Below, piece by piece: positions 26,023 through 35,214 of a stretch of DNA of 64,000 nt (positions are counted from its first letter, which is position 1; each line of letters starts with the position of its first letter). The DNA is from Deltaproteobacteria bacterium (GTDB lineage Bacteria; Desulfobacterota; Binatia; HRBIN30; CADEER01). The stretch is taken from the NCBI GenBank assembly GCA_029262455.1, contig JAJCZJ010000088.1, positions 520,273 through 584,272 on the forward strand. Direction: 5' to 3'. The position numbers were made by a program, and so were the translations under genes. The notes under the pieces were generated by a model. That model did no database searches and was not told the origin of the DNA. It was given only the letters and a program-made list of their open reading frames with translations.

Positions 26023-27483
26023 GTGTACGTACTGGCGATCGACGAAGGTACAACTGGTGTCCGCGCCCTGATCTTCGACGAACAGAGTCGATGTCTAGGC
26101 CGCGCCTATGAAGAAGTTGAGTCGTACTATCCGCACGACGGCTGGGTCGAGCAGGATGCTGCTGACCTTTGGCGGCGAACGCTGCGGGTGGCGCGTCGCG
26201 CACTGAAGGAAACCTCGCTGCGCGCTTCCGACCTGGCATCGGTCGGAGTGGCAACTCAGCGCTCTACCGTGGTGGTGTGGGACCGTCGCAGCGGTGAGCC
26301 GGTCTGCCCGGCGATCGTCTGGCAGGACGGTCGCAGTGCGCACCGGGTTGCTGAGCTCCTCGAGCAGGGGATCTTCGTCACCGCGCACGCGTCTGCGACG
26401 AAGTTAGAGTGGATCCTGGCGAATGACGACGCTCTGCGGCGGCGGGCCGAAAAGGGTGAGCTGTGCTTCGGGACGGTTGATTCCTGGCTGGTCTGGAACC
26501 TGACGGGCGGAGCCGCCCACGTAACCGATCACTCGCACGCTTCTTGCACCGCCATGTCGGATCCGTTTACCGGCGAGTGGCATCCTGACATCCTGGGCGC
26601 GTTGCGGGTGCCTGAGATCATGTTACCCAGGGTCGTCGATACCAGCGGCGTGGTTGCTGAAACCGCACCGGATGTCCTGGGTGCGCCGGTTCCCATTGCC
26701 GCGATCGCGGGCGACCAACAAGCAGCGATGTTCGCCGAACTGGCGACCGAAAAGGGATCGGTGAAGGTGACCTTCGGAACCTCTGCGATGGTCGACGTCA
26801 ACACTGGTACGGATCTGGTGCTGTCCGAGAACGGTGCCTATCCGCTCGTGCTGTGGAGTCGCGGGGGAGAGCGGACGTGGTGCCTGGAGGGTACCGTGGT
26901 TACCGCCGGTGCGGCGGTGCAATGGTTGCGCGACGGGTTGGGGATTATTGCGTCACCGGACGAGTCGGGACCACTAGCTGAGTCAGTAGAAGACGGAGGC
27001 GGCGTCTGGGCGGTCCCTGCACTGCAGGGGTTGGGGACGCCGCACATGGAGCCGAGCGGGCGCGCCGCGATTGGTGGCATTTCGCGTGGGACGACGCGTG
27101 CGCACATCGTAAGAGCCGTACTCGAGGGAATCGCTTTCCGGACACGTGAGGCCTTAGACGCGTTGTTGACCGATGTCGGTGTGGAACGACCGACGCGAAT
27201 TCGCGTTGACGGCGGAGCCGCCGCCAACGAGTTTCTGGTCGCGACTCTTGCGGATGTGCTCGGAATTGAAGTCGAGCGACCGGAGACAATTCAGGCGACA
27301 GCGCTGGGCATCGCCTATCTCGCCGGTGTGCCGGTTGGGGTATGGAGCGGCGACGAAGAGATCCGCAGCAACTGGCGCAGCGGAGGGGTCTACCGGCCGA
27401 ATCTAAGTGAGGATCAACGCCAACAGCGGTACGAAAGCTGGAGCCGGGCTGTCGATGCTGCCCGGCTCGGAGGGCTGGCCTAG
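26023..27483 (+). CDS. Glycerol kinase-like FGGY carbohydrate kinase with altered substrate site
   Basis: 486 residues, closest in pattern to glycerol kinase across its length: LAIDEGTTGVRALIFD, FGTVDSWLVWNLTGG, AIAGDQQAAMFAEL, and VDGGAAANEFLVATLADVLG then TALGIAYLAG. The glycerol-contact positions differ from E. coli GlpK: NQRET is TQRST (Glu84 to Ser), the YFSGTK motif is HASATK (Tyr135 to His), and PYWDP is PHMEP. The Asp in GDQQ is kept. It may phosphorylate a glycerol derivative or another polyol. It begins with GTG eight bases after the AGPS-like gene and is the last gene of the unit. Confidence 0.82.
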   Translation: MYVLAIDEGTTGVRALIFDEQSRCLGRAYEEVESYYPHDGWVEQDAADLWRRTLRVARRALKETSLRASDLASVGVATQRSTVVVWDRRSGEPVCPAIVWQDGRSAHRVAELLEQGIFVTAHASATKLEWILANDDALRRRAEKGELCFGTVDSWLVWNLTGGAAHVTDHSHASCTAMSDPFTGEWHPDILGALRVPEIMLPRVVDTSGVVAETAPDVLGAPVPIAAIAGDQQAAMFAELATEKGSVKVTFGTSAMVDVNTGTDLVLSENGAYPLVLWSRGGERTWCLEGTVVTAGAAVQWLRDGLGIIASPDESGPLAESVEDGGGVWAVPALQGLGTPHMEPSGRAAIGGISRGTTRAHIVRAVLEGIAFRTREALDALLTDVGVERPTRIRVDGGAAANEFLVATLADVLGIEVERPETIQATALGIAYLAGVPVGVWSGDEEIRSNWRSGGVYRPNLSEDQRQQRYESWSRAVDAARLGGLA

Positions 27484-27492
27484 CAGCCCTCC
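27469..27492. terminator. Hairpin across the stop codon of the FGGY kinase gene
   Basis: GGAGGGCT (27469-27476) and AGCCCTCC (27485-27492) form a perfect 8-base stem, with the TAG stop codon (27481-27483) in the 8-base loop. It lies between convergent genes and could end transcription from either side, but neither strand has a clear T-run. Confidence 0.45.
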
Positions 27493-27511
27493 GGCGTGCG
27501 GGCGCAAGAGC

Positions 27512-28462
27512 TTAGTTCCAGAGCACTCCGAAGGCCAAGCCGCCGCCCCACTCGCCGCGCGACAGGCCGGACTTTGTATCGAGCCCCCAACGCGATGCGA
27601 AACGTCCATCGTTGCCGGATCCGGCGGCACCGCCGGTCAATCCATAGGATCCACTGGCGCTGAGTTGCAGGTCAACTTTGCCGGCGTGAATCAAGTAGTC
27701 GATACCTGGTTGGATCGCGAGTACGTTGTTGCCGGCACCGTCGTTGAACTCCTGACCGGCGAGCTCCAGGCGTAAGCCCAGAACGTCCAGGATAGGAAAC
27801 TTGACAGATCCACCGTAGAGGATCGACTCCGAATTGCCGTTGGGCAAGATGGGCAGACTCGACACGGAGTCGCCGTCTGGTGCGTTGTGGTTCATAAAGT
27901 TGTAGCCAACGTGGACGTTCAGATCGACCGGTCCGAGGTGGGCGGTACTGGTCAGGAACGGAAGCACCCCAATACTGCCTGTGCTGATACCGACACTCTC
28001 GCCGCCGCCGGGGAACGTCAGCATGAGACCGGCACCGAGGTCGAAGAACTCCTTGCGCAGCGCAATGAACTTCAGGTGGGCGCGAATGTCCCCGACCTCG
28101 TCCTGGCCGCTTCCGAGATTGCCCTGAGCGAGGTTGTCGCCGCCCGTGATATGATACGGAATGACGACACCGCCCTGGAAGCTCTCGCCACCCATGACCA
28201 GTCGAATCTCAGCCGTCGCCGACTCTTGGTTGACCTTGCGCGCGTTGCCCAGGCTATCGCGGAAGACCACTTTCTCGTCGCTCGTGTAGAATCCGGCGAT
28301 CCCGAAGTAGCTGCCCGTCACGGTGTCGAATTCGAAATGGTCGAAGTTGCGAATCTGCAACTTGGCAGGACCCTCCTCAGTTGCGGCGCTGCTCGTTGAA
28401 ATAACCGCAGCAGCTGCGAGCGTACCCAGAGCGATCCGAAAGACTTTGCCCCAATTACTCAT
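27512..28462 (-). CDS. Outer-membrane beta-barrel protein, unassigned
   Basis: About 316 residues with signal peptide MSNWGKVFRIALGTLAAAAV...SSA. The mature part alternates hydrophobic and polar residues with repeated aromatic/glycine turns (VDLNVHVGYNFMNHNAPDG, KVDLQLSASGSYGLTGG) and ends GLAFGVLWN with a C-terminal aromatic-Asn, as expected of a beta-barrel. I do not recognise a specific porin family. ATG 28462 follows AAGGGGG at 8 bases; an earlier in-frame start at 28492 would displace the signal peptide. Divergent from gshA. Confidence 0.7.
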   Translation of the reverse strand: MSNWGKVFRIALGTLAAAAVISTSSAATEEGPAKLQIRNFDHFEFDTVTGSYFGIAGFYTSDEKVVFRDSLGNARKVNQESATAEIRLVMGGESFQGGVVIPYHITGGDNLAQGNLGSGQDEVGDIRAHLKFIALRKEFFDLGAGLMLTFPGGGESVGISTGSIGVLPFLTSTAHLGPVDLNVHVGYNFMNHNAPDGDSVSSLPILPNGNSESILYGGSVKFPILDVLGLRLELAGQEFNDGAGNNVLAIQPGIDYLIHAGKVDLQLSASGSYGLTGGAAGSGNDGRFASRWGLDTKSGLSRGEWGGGLAFGVLWN

Positions 28463-28670
28463 CGACCAACCCCCTTCATTAGGCGACGACATGCCGATTC
28501 ACATCGTCGGCCCTGCTCAATTTCCAACGCCATTCTGTTTTGCCCAGGCAGCGTTCCGATCAACGACTGCGGCAGCATGTCGATATCCCTGGATGAATGC
28601 AAGCTCCGGAGGGGCACCCAGTTGCTGCTGACACGGTCGGCGCGGTAGGATCTCCCGCAGGTCCCCTACG

Positions 28671-30047
28671 ATGTCTCAATACGTCCCCGACAAGGCTGCC
28701 GCCGTTCCCGTGACGCGGCGCGAACAGCTGATCGATTACTTCGCTGAAGCGGCCAAACCGAGTTCGGAGTGGGGGCTGGGCACTGAATATGAGAAGGTCG
28801 CTGTACTGCGTGAAGACGCGCGTGCGGTCCCGTTTTCTGGTCGGCGCGGGATCGAATCCCTGCTGCGCGACCTTGCCGAGCGATTTGACTGGGAGCCGAT
28901 CGAAGAAGAGGGGCGCGTCGTAGCTCTGAGCGGGGCAAGAGCGTCCGTTACCTTGGAGCCCGGTGGGCAGCTCGAGCTGAGCGGCGAGGTCTGCGATAGC
29001 GTTCATTGCGCCGAAGCGGAGTTCTCGCGTCACATAGAAGAGATCTTGGCGGTGGGTGAGGGGCGAGAAATCGCGTTTCTCGGACTCGGGATGCAGCCGG
29101 TCAGCCGTGTCGAGGAGATCGAGCGGGTTCCCAAGAAGAGATACGGAATCATGGGTCCGCACATGACGAAAGTGGGGACTCTTGGACAGCGAATGATGAC
29201 GCAGACGGCGACGGTGCAAGTCAACATGGACTTCTCCAGTGAGTCGGATGCCATGATGAAGCTAAAAGTTGGCATGGGCTTGGCGCCGCTGCTCAATGCG
29301 ATGTTTGCCAACTCGCCTTTGTCCGACGGGGATCTCAACGGTTACGTCTCCTACCGCGGACACATCTGGACCGACACGGATCCTGCCCGCTGTGGTTTCC
29401 TCGAGTTTATCTTCGAGGAGGGCGCTGGGTTCGAACGCTATGCGGACTACGCTCTCGACGTCCCGATGTACTTTATTGTGCGCGACGGAGAATGGTTCGA
29501 TATGACGAGTCTCACCTTTCGCGAGTTCATGGACCGAGGTCACAAGGGCCATCGGCCGACGATGACCGATTGGGATTCGCACCTGACGACTCTGTTCCCG
29601 GAGATGCGATTGAAGCGCTACATCGAGATGCGCTCGGTGGACAGTCAGGCGCCTGAGATCATGTTGGCGGTACCGGCCCTGGCCAAGGGAATCTTTTACG
29701 AGGAGGACTGTCTCTTGGCGGCTTGGGACTTAGTCAAGGCCTGGAGTTTTGTCGAACTCAACGAGCTCTACCGAAGCGCGCATCGGCGGGGTCTCCAGAC
29801 CAAAGCCGGTCGGACTTCGTTTCGCGATCTGGCGATGGAACTCTTGACCATCGCGCGCACCGGCCTCGAGCGACATGCTGTGGTCAACGTGAGTGGTGAC
29901 GACGAGAGTGTGTACCTGGAACGGCTAACCGAGCTCAACTCGCGCGGGATGTGCCCGGCCGATCTGGTGATTCAGCGGTGGAAAGGTGAGTGGAATCAAT
30001 CCCTGGCTCGGTTGGTCGACGGGAGCTCGTATCGCGCCGCAGCTTAA
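28671..30047 (+). CDS. gshA: Glutamate-cysteine ligase, plant-type (class 3)
   Basis: First step of glutathione synthesis. 458 residues. WGLGTEYEKVAVLR near the start, VTLEPGGQLELSGE, YGIMGPHMTKVGTLGQRMM, TATVQVNMDFSSE and FMDRGHKGHRPTMTDW are characteristic of the plant/alphaproteobacterial-type enzyme, not the E. coli type. No gshB is adjacent. Glutathione-using genes in the window (GST, gloA, GFA protein) fit. Its 3' end overlaps the following gene by about 60 bases in another frame. Confidence 0.92.
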   Translation: MSQYVPDKAAAVPVTRREQLIDYFAEAAKPSSEWGLGTEYEKVAVLREDARAVPFSGRRGIESLLRDLAERFDWEPIEEEGRVVALSGARASVTLEPGGQLELSGEVCDSVHCAEAEFSRHIEEILAVGEGREIAFLGLGMQPVSRVEEIERVPKKRYGIMGPHMTKVGTLGQRMMTQTATVQVNMDFSSESDAMMKLKVGMGLAPLLNAMFANSPLSDGDLNGYVSYRGHIWTDTDPARCGFLEFIFEEGAGFERYADYALDVPMYFIVRDGEWFDMTSLTFREFMDRGHKGHRPTMTDWDSHLTTLFPEMRLKRYIEMRSVDSQAPEIMLAVPALAKGIFYEEDCLLAAWDLVKAWSFVELNELYRSAHRRGLQTKAGRTSFRDLAMELLTIARTGLERHAVVNVSGDDESVYLERLTELNSRGMCPADLVIQRWKGEWNQSLARLVDGSSYRAAA

Positions 30048-31596
30048 AGTCCCGGTGCTCATTTTTTCGATCGGGCTGCTGACAGCCATCGCTTACTTGC
30101 CGTCGTTGTCGGTGCCGTTTCAGTTTGACGACTACGCTCGTATCAGTGGCAACTGGAATCTCCGGGACGGCAATTGGTTGCGCGGCATTGCGCAACTGGG
30201 AGGATCGCGCGTCGTTCCGGCCGTGTCGTTGGCTTTCAACTACTGGCTCTCCGGGGAAGAGACCTGGACCTACCATGCCGGCAACCTGATCGTCCATTTG
30301 CTGGCGTGTTTGGCGGTCTGGCGTCTGCTTTGGTTGTTTGTACAGACGCCGCGTATCGGCGAGCGACTCGCGCCGTCCGATCGCGTGTTCTTCGTGGCTG
30401 CCGCGACTGCGGTTTTCGCTTGTCATCCGCTGCAAACCCAAGCGGTGACGTACGTCGTGCAGCGCTTCGCTTCGATGGCGGCGCTGTTTTACGTCGCTAG
30501 CCTCGGCGAGTATCTCGCCGGTCGGCTGCTGCAGTGCGAAGGCCGCAGCGGTCGGTGGCATTTCGTTGGCTCGGCGGTGCTGGCACTGGCGGCGCTGTTG
30601 TCGAAGGAAAACGCGATCAGTCTGCCGTTGGCGGTGGTGTTGGTCGAGCTAGCTGGCTTTGGCAAGCGTCAGCTCGGTGCTCTGTTGCGCTTTGGGCTGG
30701 TGGCATCGCCTATCTTGGCGATCCCTGTTGTCTGGAAGCTCGTGGCCTGGCGGTCGCGTCTTTCGGTCGAAGACGGCGGCGGTTGGTTGCAGCAGATCGG
30801 CGACTCGATTTTTTCACAGGGAATCAATGCCACCAGCACGATCGGACCTGTCGAGTACTTCCTGACGCAAATGATCGTCCTACCGCGTTATCTTTGGCTC
30901 TTTCTGGTGCCTGTCGGACTCAACGTTGACCACGACGTCCCGGTGGCGACTACGTTGAGTGCGGGTGTCGTTGCTGGGGCAGTGTTCTTGCTCATGCTTG
31001 CGTCGGTCGCGGCCCGGGCGCTGCGCCGCGCGCCACTGTTTGGCTTCGGCCTCGCTTGGGTGTTCGTCGCGCTCAGTGTGGAGTCGAGTGTCGTTCCGAT
31101 TCACGACGTCATGATGGAACACCGCGTCTACTTGGCGATGCCGGGACTCGCTGTGCTCGCGTCGCTCGCTCTCGTCTGGCTACGCACGAAAGTCGGCGCT
31201 GCGTCGGTCGGCGCTGCGGTTGCGATCGTCCTGGTCCTGGCCTCGGCGACGTTTGCACGCAACCAGGTGTGGTCGAGTGCCAAGTCGCTCTGGTCAGATG
31301 CTGCGGGCAAGTCGCCGAACAAGCCGCGCGTGCTGATCAATGTCGGTGTGGCGCACCATGGCGAGGGGGAACTCGATGAAGCGATCTCCTATTATTGCCG
31401 TGCCCTGGCCTTGGACCCGGAAATACCGCTAGCCCGTGACAATATCGAGATCGCGCTCGAACAGAAGGGCGTGCTGAGCGACGTCTTGGCTAGGTTGCGG
31501 CCGCAACGAGTCGAGGTGCCGGGAGCACCCGCTGGTGCAGTCGTGCTCGAGTACGACCCTTCGACGGTCGTATGCGCGGAGGGCGGTGGGCAATAA
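29986..31596 (+). CDS. GT-C-type membrane protein with C-terminal TPR (TMTC-like)
   Basis: 536 residues. Ten or more transmembrane helices from residue 22 onward, with FQFDDYARI in the first periplasmic loop, a GT-C style acidic motif, and VVQRFASMAALFYVASL resembling TMTC/DUF1736-like proteins. A tetratricopeptide repeat lies near the C-terminus (VLINVGVAHHGEGELDEAI). Such proteins may transfer sugars from lipid-linked donors; substrate unknown. The chosen GTG start lies inside gshA; a later start just before the first helix is possible. It ends just before a terminator hairpin. Confidence 0.7.
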   Translation: MSGINPWLGWSTGARIAPQLKVPVLIFSIGLLTAIAYLPSLSVPFQFDDYARISGNWNLRDGNWLRGIAQLGGSRVVPAVSLAFNYWLSGEETWTYHAGNLIVHLLACLAVWRLLWLFVQTPRIGERLAPSDRVFFVAAATAVFACHPLQTQAVTYVVQRFASMAALFYVASLGEYLAGRLLQCEGRSGRWHFVGSAVLALAALLSKENAISLPLAVVLVELAGFGKRQLGALLRFGLVASPILAIPVVWKLVAWRSRLSVEDGGGWLQQIGDSIFSQGINATSTIGPVEYFLTQMIVLPRYLWLFLVPVGLNVDHDVPVATTLSAGVVAGAVFLLMLASVAARALRRAPLFGFGLAWVFVALSVESSVVPIHDVMMEHRVYLAMPGLAVLASLALVWLRTKVGAASVGAAVAIVLVLASATFARNQVWSSAKSLWSDAAGKSPNKPRVLINVGVAHHGEGELDEAISYYCRALALDPEIPLARDNIEIALEQKGVLSDVLARLRPQRVEVPGAPAGAVVLEYDPSTVVCAEGGGQ

Positions 31597-31624
31597 AAAA
31601 GGGAGAGGCGAACGCGCCTCCCCC
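31595..31624 (-). terminator. Intrinsic terminator of the small secreted protein gene
   Basis: On the minus strand a GC-rich hairpin (arms 31624-31615 and 31610-31601, loop of four, one mismatch) is followed by six T (the A-run 31600-31595). It ends the minus-strand gene at 31648. It also sits immediately after the plus-strand GT-C gene and could work in both directions, although no T-run follows on the plus strand. Confidence 0.75.
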
Positions 31625-31647
31625 TCTATAATAAACGTCGGCCGAAG

Positions 31648-32055
31648 TTAGGGCAGAACAGTCTTGGTTGACGGAAGGCACAGCAGAAAGGCCTTCTTGG
31701 CTTGCAGCTGCAACGTACCGAGCTGGTTGACGATCTCGACGTTGGGACGATCGGCCGAGTTCAACCGCGGTCCCTTCACCTTGTAACAGGTGAGGTGGTC
31801 GTCGGTGTTTAGGATACCTTCGCCGTTCTTATCGACGGGATTGCAGAAGACGAAAGGCTTCTTCGCTTCGAAAGTGCCGTCGTTGATGGCGAACTGATCT
31901 TGCAGCGTAGCCGAGGTCTTAATGAACTTTGGATTCTTCAGATCTTTGACCTTGTAGCACTTGTAGTGATCCAGGTTGAATTGAGCCGTTGCCGGCACCA
32001 CGGATCCAGAGACCATTATGGCGGCCGAGAAGGCTACGATCGAAAGTATACGCAT
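31648..32055 (-). CDS. Small secreted protein with internal duplication
   Basis: 135 residues. Signal peptide MRILSIVAFSAAIMVSGSVV...ATA. The mature part contains two related halves: HYKCYKVKDL through FEAKKPFVFCNPVDK, and HLTCYKVKGP through LQAKKAFLLCLPSTK, each with Cys at both ends, so one disulfide per half is plausible. I recall similar small proteins from uncultured deltaproteobacterial genomes but know no function. 31995-32055 encodes the signal region. A 7-base inverted repeat (AGCGTGC 32079 / GCACGCT 32104) lies upstream and may be regulatory. Confidence 0.7.
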   Translation of the reverse strand: MRILSIVAFSAAIMVSGSVVPATAQFNLDHYKCYKVKDLKNPKFIKTSATLQDQFAINDGTFEAKKPFVFCNPVDKNGEGILNTDDHLTCYKVKGPRLNSADRPNVEIVNQLGTLQLQAKKAFLLCLPSTKTVLP

Positions 32056-32284
32056 GGGTATTTCCCCCTGTTGTGGAAGCGTGCAGCTAGATGAACGCTC
32101 TTAGCACGCTGAACAGCTATCCTATTTCACATGGGGCGAAGTCAACAAATTTTCGACCCGAGGCGCAAAATAGTAAAGATTAGTACAACTTATTCGAGGG
32201 CTTTTTGGGGGTGCGGCTATCTGGTCTTGCGGTGCCGTCTGGGGGTCTGTAGCGTCGGTCTCCGACTGATCAGGATCTGGTGGA

Positions 32285-33373
32285 ATGCCAAGTAGAACAA
32301 GCAATTTTCTCGTGCTGGTGGCCGTGATTTCAGGGTGCTCGGGTAGCGGCTCTGGGCCCGCGGAGACTACGGGGTTGAGTGCGAAGATCGAGGCCACATC
32401 GAGACCGGCGCCGTCTGCCTTGGTCCTGCCCTCGCCGGTCCCAATTCACAAGGCTGTGTCTTTCCAGGGGCTGCTGACGGCGGCCGCTGCCGGTGACGCT
32501 GCGTCGATTCAGAAGTTTGTCGATGCCGGCGGCAAGGTGCGGGTGCGCAACGCCGATGGCTGGACTCCTCTGTTGGTCGCTGCCCATCACGGTCACGACA
32601 ATGTTGTCAGGCTACTGATCGAGCATGAAGCCTTGCTCGATGCGGCTGACAAGAATGGGGAGACAGCGCTGGTGAAGGCCGCGACCGCTGGCCACGAATC
32701 TGTGGTTGAAATACTGGTCGGTGCGGGCGCTGGCGTCGAGGGCGATAGCCCACGTGGTTGGACGCCGTTGATGGCGGCGGCCTTCGAGGGGCATGACGTG
32801 GTGGTTCGGCGGTTGATCGCGGCTGGGGCAGATGTAAACGCCGCCGACGAACTCGGGCCGACCGCGTTGATTCGAGCGGCGGGAAATGGATACGCGGCGA
32901 TCGTCGACATGCTTTTGGCGGCTGGAGCGGCTGCGGACGCCGCGGACAAAGATGGGGTGACCGGGTTGTTGGCAGCCTCGGTGAAGGGCCACGAAGAAGT
33001 TGTCCGAACGCTGGTGAAAGCTGGGGCCGATCCAAATGTCCGGAGCAGCGGTGGGTGGATGCCGCTGCTGACTGCTGCGGCCGGTGGTTTTACCGAGATC
33101 GTAGAATTCTTGCTGGACAGTGGTGCGACGATCGACGCGCGCAGCAGGACCGAAATGACAGCCTTGATGCTTGCGACGGTGAACGACCACGCTGAAACGG
33201 TGGAGTTGCTACTGAGACGCGGCGCAAACCGCGATCTGCGCAACGTCGAGAAGGAGACGGCGCTCGATATTGCGAAGTTCTGGGATCACGAGGAAGTCCT
33301 GCAAGTGTTCGAGAGCGAAACTCCGGCCAAGGCGACTGCCGAGAAAGAAGATGGGACCGGGACGGTGCAGTGA
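32285..33373 (+). CDS. Ankyrin-repeat lipoprotein
   Basis: 362 residues. Short signal peptide ending in the lipobox VISGCSGSG, so probably a membrane-anchored lipoprotein with Cys at about residue 18. From residue 58 about nine ankyrin repeats follow, for example DGWTPLLVAAHHGHDNVVRLL and GATIDARSRTEMTALMLATVN. Ankyrin stacks bind proteins; here the face would point to the periplasm. The stop overlaps the next start by four bases (GTGA), the first of two couplings linking it to a SAM hydrolase and a site-2 protease. Confidence 0.87.
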   Translation: MPSRTSNFLVLVAVISGCSGSGSGPAETTGLSAKIEATSRPAPSALVLPSPVPIHKAVSFQGLLTAAAAGDAASIQKFVDAGGKVRVRNADGWTPLLVAAHHGHDNVVRLLIEHEALLDAADKNGETALVKAATAGHESVVEILVGAGAGVEGDSPRGWTPLMAAAFEGHDVVVRRLIAAGADVNAADELGPTALIRAAGNGYAAIVDMLLAAGAAADAADKDGVTGLLAASVKGHEEVVRTLVKAGADPNVRSSGGWMPLLTAAAGGFTEIVEFLLDSGATIDARSRTEMTALMLATVNDHAETVELLLRRGANRDLRNVEKETALDIAKFWDHEEVLQVFESETPAKATAEKEDGTGTVQ

Positions 33374-34218
33374 GCCCTTCTAGTTTTCAGCCGACGCATC
33401 GGCAGCGCGCGCGGCGTTGGCGGCCGTTGGGTTGGCAACCATCGGGGATTATCACCTTGCTGACTGATTTTGGTGCCGCGGACGTTTACGCCGGGATCCT
33501 CGAAGGGGTAATTCTGAGCATTGCGCCGGATTGTCGTCCGGTAACCTTGACCCACCAGGTTCCAGCCCAAGCGGTCGAGGTGGGATCGATGCTGCTCCGC
33601 TCAGCGGTTTCCTACTTTCCCGAGGGCTCGGTGCATTTGGCCGTAGTCGATCCGGGTGTCGGCAGCGACAGAGATCCGATCCTGGTGGTGACTGAGAAAG
33701 GACTCTTGGTGGGTCCGGACAACGGCTTGATGCACGCGGCCGCGCTAGATTTGGGTCTTGTCGAGGTCCGACGCTTGGAATGCGACGACCTTTTTCTCAA
33801 ACCAGTGAGCCACACTTTTCATGGCCGCGACGTGTTTGCACCGGTTGCTGCGCATCTCGCCGGAGGCAAAGCGCCCCAGCACGTTGGCCCGGTTGTTCCG
33901 GGGATGAAGGAACTCGATGGATTGAGGATCGACGAGCGAGACGGCAAGATCGTCGGACGGGTCGTCTATATCGATGGTTTCGGTAACTTGATTACCGACA
34001 TTCCGGCCGATCGGCTCGATCGTGCCTCGACCGTCGAATTGGGCGAGCTGACTCTTCCCGGTATCGCGGATTCCTACGCGGCCGTGGCGGAGGGTGCGCC
34101 TGTTGCATTGATTGGCAGCTGGGGTTCGCTCGAAATCGGTTGCAATGGTGCTAGCGCGGCGCGGACTCTTGGTGCGCAACGCGGTGATCCCGTGACGGTC
34201 GAGAGAGGTGGGTCGTGA
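33370..34218 (+). CDS. SAM hydrolase / hydroxide adenosyltransferase (DUF62 family)
   Basis: 282 residues. ITLLTDFGAADVYAG, VHLAVVDPGVGSDRDPI, GPDNGLMHAAA, FHGRDVFAPVAAHLA and YIDGFGNLITDI define the family that splits S-adenosylmethionine to adenosine and methionine with water; relatives are the fluorinase and chlorinase. A basic N-terminal stretch of about 25 residues precedes the domain. Starts with GTG overlapping the ankyrin gene stop, and its own stop overlaps the next GTG, so it is translated as part of a coupled trio. Physiological role unclear. Confidence 0.88.
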   Translation: MSPSSFQPTHRQRARRWRPLGWQPSGIITLLTDFGAADVYAGILEGVILSIAPDCRPVTLTHQVPAQAVEVGSMLLRSAVSYFPEGSVHLAVVDPGVGSDRDPILVVTEKGLLVGPDNGLMHAAALDLGLVEVRRLECDDLFLKPVSHTFHGRDVFAPVAAHLAGGKAPQHVGPVVPGMKELDGLRIDERDGKIVGRVVYIDGFGNLITDIPADRLDRASTVELGELTLPGIADSYAAVAEGAPVALIGSWGSLEIGCNGASAARTLGAQRGDPVTVERGGS

Positions 34219-35177
34219 GTCGCGAAGCTGCTTGGACACGGCCCGATGGCGCAAGGGGACCGGGCGAGCTGCCGCTTCCGCGGACGGCGCGCCGACCGAA
34301 TGTTGCTGTGAATGCCGTGCTGTTCGTCCTGACTTTTTTCACGATGGCGCTTTACGGCGCCCTGATGCAGGGGGCGGAAGTCTTCTCAGAACCGGGGCAG
34401 ATTGTCGTTGGGTTTTCTTACGCGATCACGTTGATGTCCATCCTATTGGCCCACGAGTTCGGTCACTACTCGATGGCCCGCTTGCATCGGGTCGAAGCAA
34501 CTCTTCCCTACTTCGTGCCAGCGCCGCCGCCGATGATTTTCGGGACTTTTGGCGCTTTCATTCGCATGCGAGGAGTGCCTGAGTCGCGTCGTGCACTGTT
34601 CGACATAGGCGCGGCCGGACCGTGGGGAGGGTTCATGGTTGCCGTGCCGGCGCTGGTTCTTGGTTTGCAAGAGTCGACGGTGATTCCCGTACCCGAGCAT
34701 GAATTGGTGGGTCGGTTCTACGACGAGTCGATGCTGGTCCAGGGCCTACAGACTTGGATCCTCGGTTACGATCCTGCGATCGAACACGTCTCGTGGCATC
34801 CTGTGGCGCTTGCCGCGTGGGTTGGGCTGCTGGTCACAGCACTGAATCTCATGCCGATTGGTCAGCTCGATGGCGGTCATGTGGTGTACGCCGCACTCGG
34901 TGAGGAGTGGCACCGTTGGATTTCTCGCGGAATGGTCGTCGGTTTGACGATTCTCGGGTTGGGTGGTTGGCCGGGCTGGCTTTTCTGGGCGGCCCTGATG
35001 ATTCTGATCGGGCTACAACACCCCCGCCCGGACGATTCGCGATCTCCTCTTGATCGACCGCGGATGATCCTGGCGTTTTTGACATTGGTGATCTTTGTGC
35101 TGGTGTTTATGGACGAGCCCATCATTCAGCGTCTCGAGCCAATCATGATCCCAGCGGGTAAGCTGATCGCGGTCTGA
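34215..35177 (+). CDS. Site-2 protease family (M50) intramembrane metalloprotease
   Basis: 320 residues, multi-pass. Zinc motif [14 protein letters not shown] (His80, Glu81, His84) and the third ligand segment [14 protein letters not shown]. The [12 protein letters not shown] segment lies between them. No PDZ domain is apparent, so it differs from RseP. This group cleaves transmembrane helices of regulators. It shares a GTGA overlap with the SAM hydrolase. Substrate unknown; the coupled ankyrin lipoprotein is an obvious candidate partner (inference). Confidence 0.87.
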   Translation: MSREAAWTRPDGARGPGELPLPRTARRPNVAVNAVLFVLTFFTMALYGALMQGAEVFSEPGQIVVGFSYAITLMSILLAHEFGHYSMARLHRVEATLPYFVPAPPPMIFGTFGAFIRMRGVPESRRALFDIGAAGPWGGFMVAVPALVLGLQESTVIPVPEHELVGRFYDESMLVQGLQTWILGYDPAIEHVSWHPVALAAWVGLLVTALNLMPIGQLDGGHVVYAALGEEWHRWISRGMVVGLTILGLGGWPGWLFWAALMILIGLQHPRPDDSRSPLDRPRMILAFLTLVIFVLVFMDEPIIQRLEPIMIPAGKLIAV

Positions 35178-35214
35178 GATCCTGCCGAGTTCCGGGGTAG
35201 CTCTTGACCTGAGC

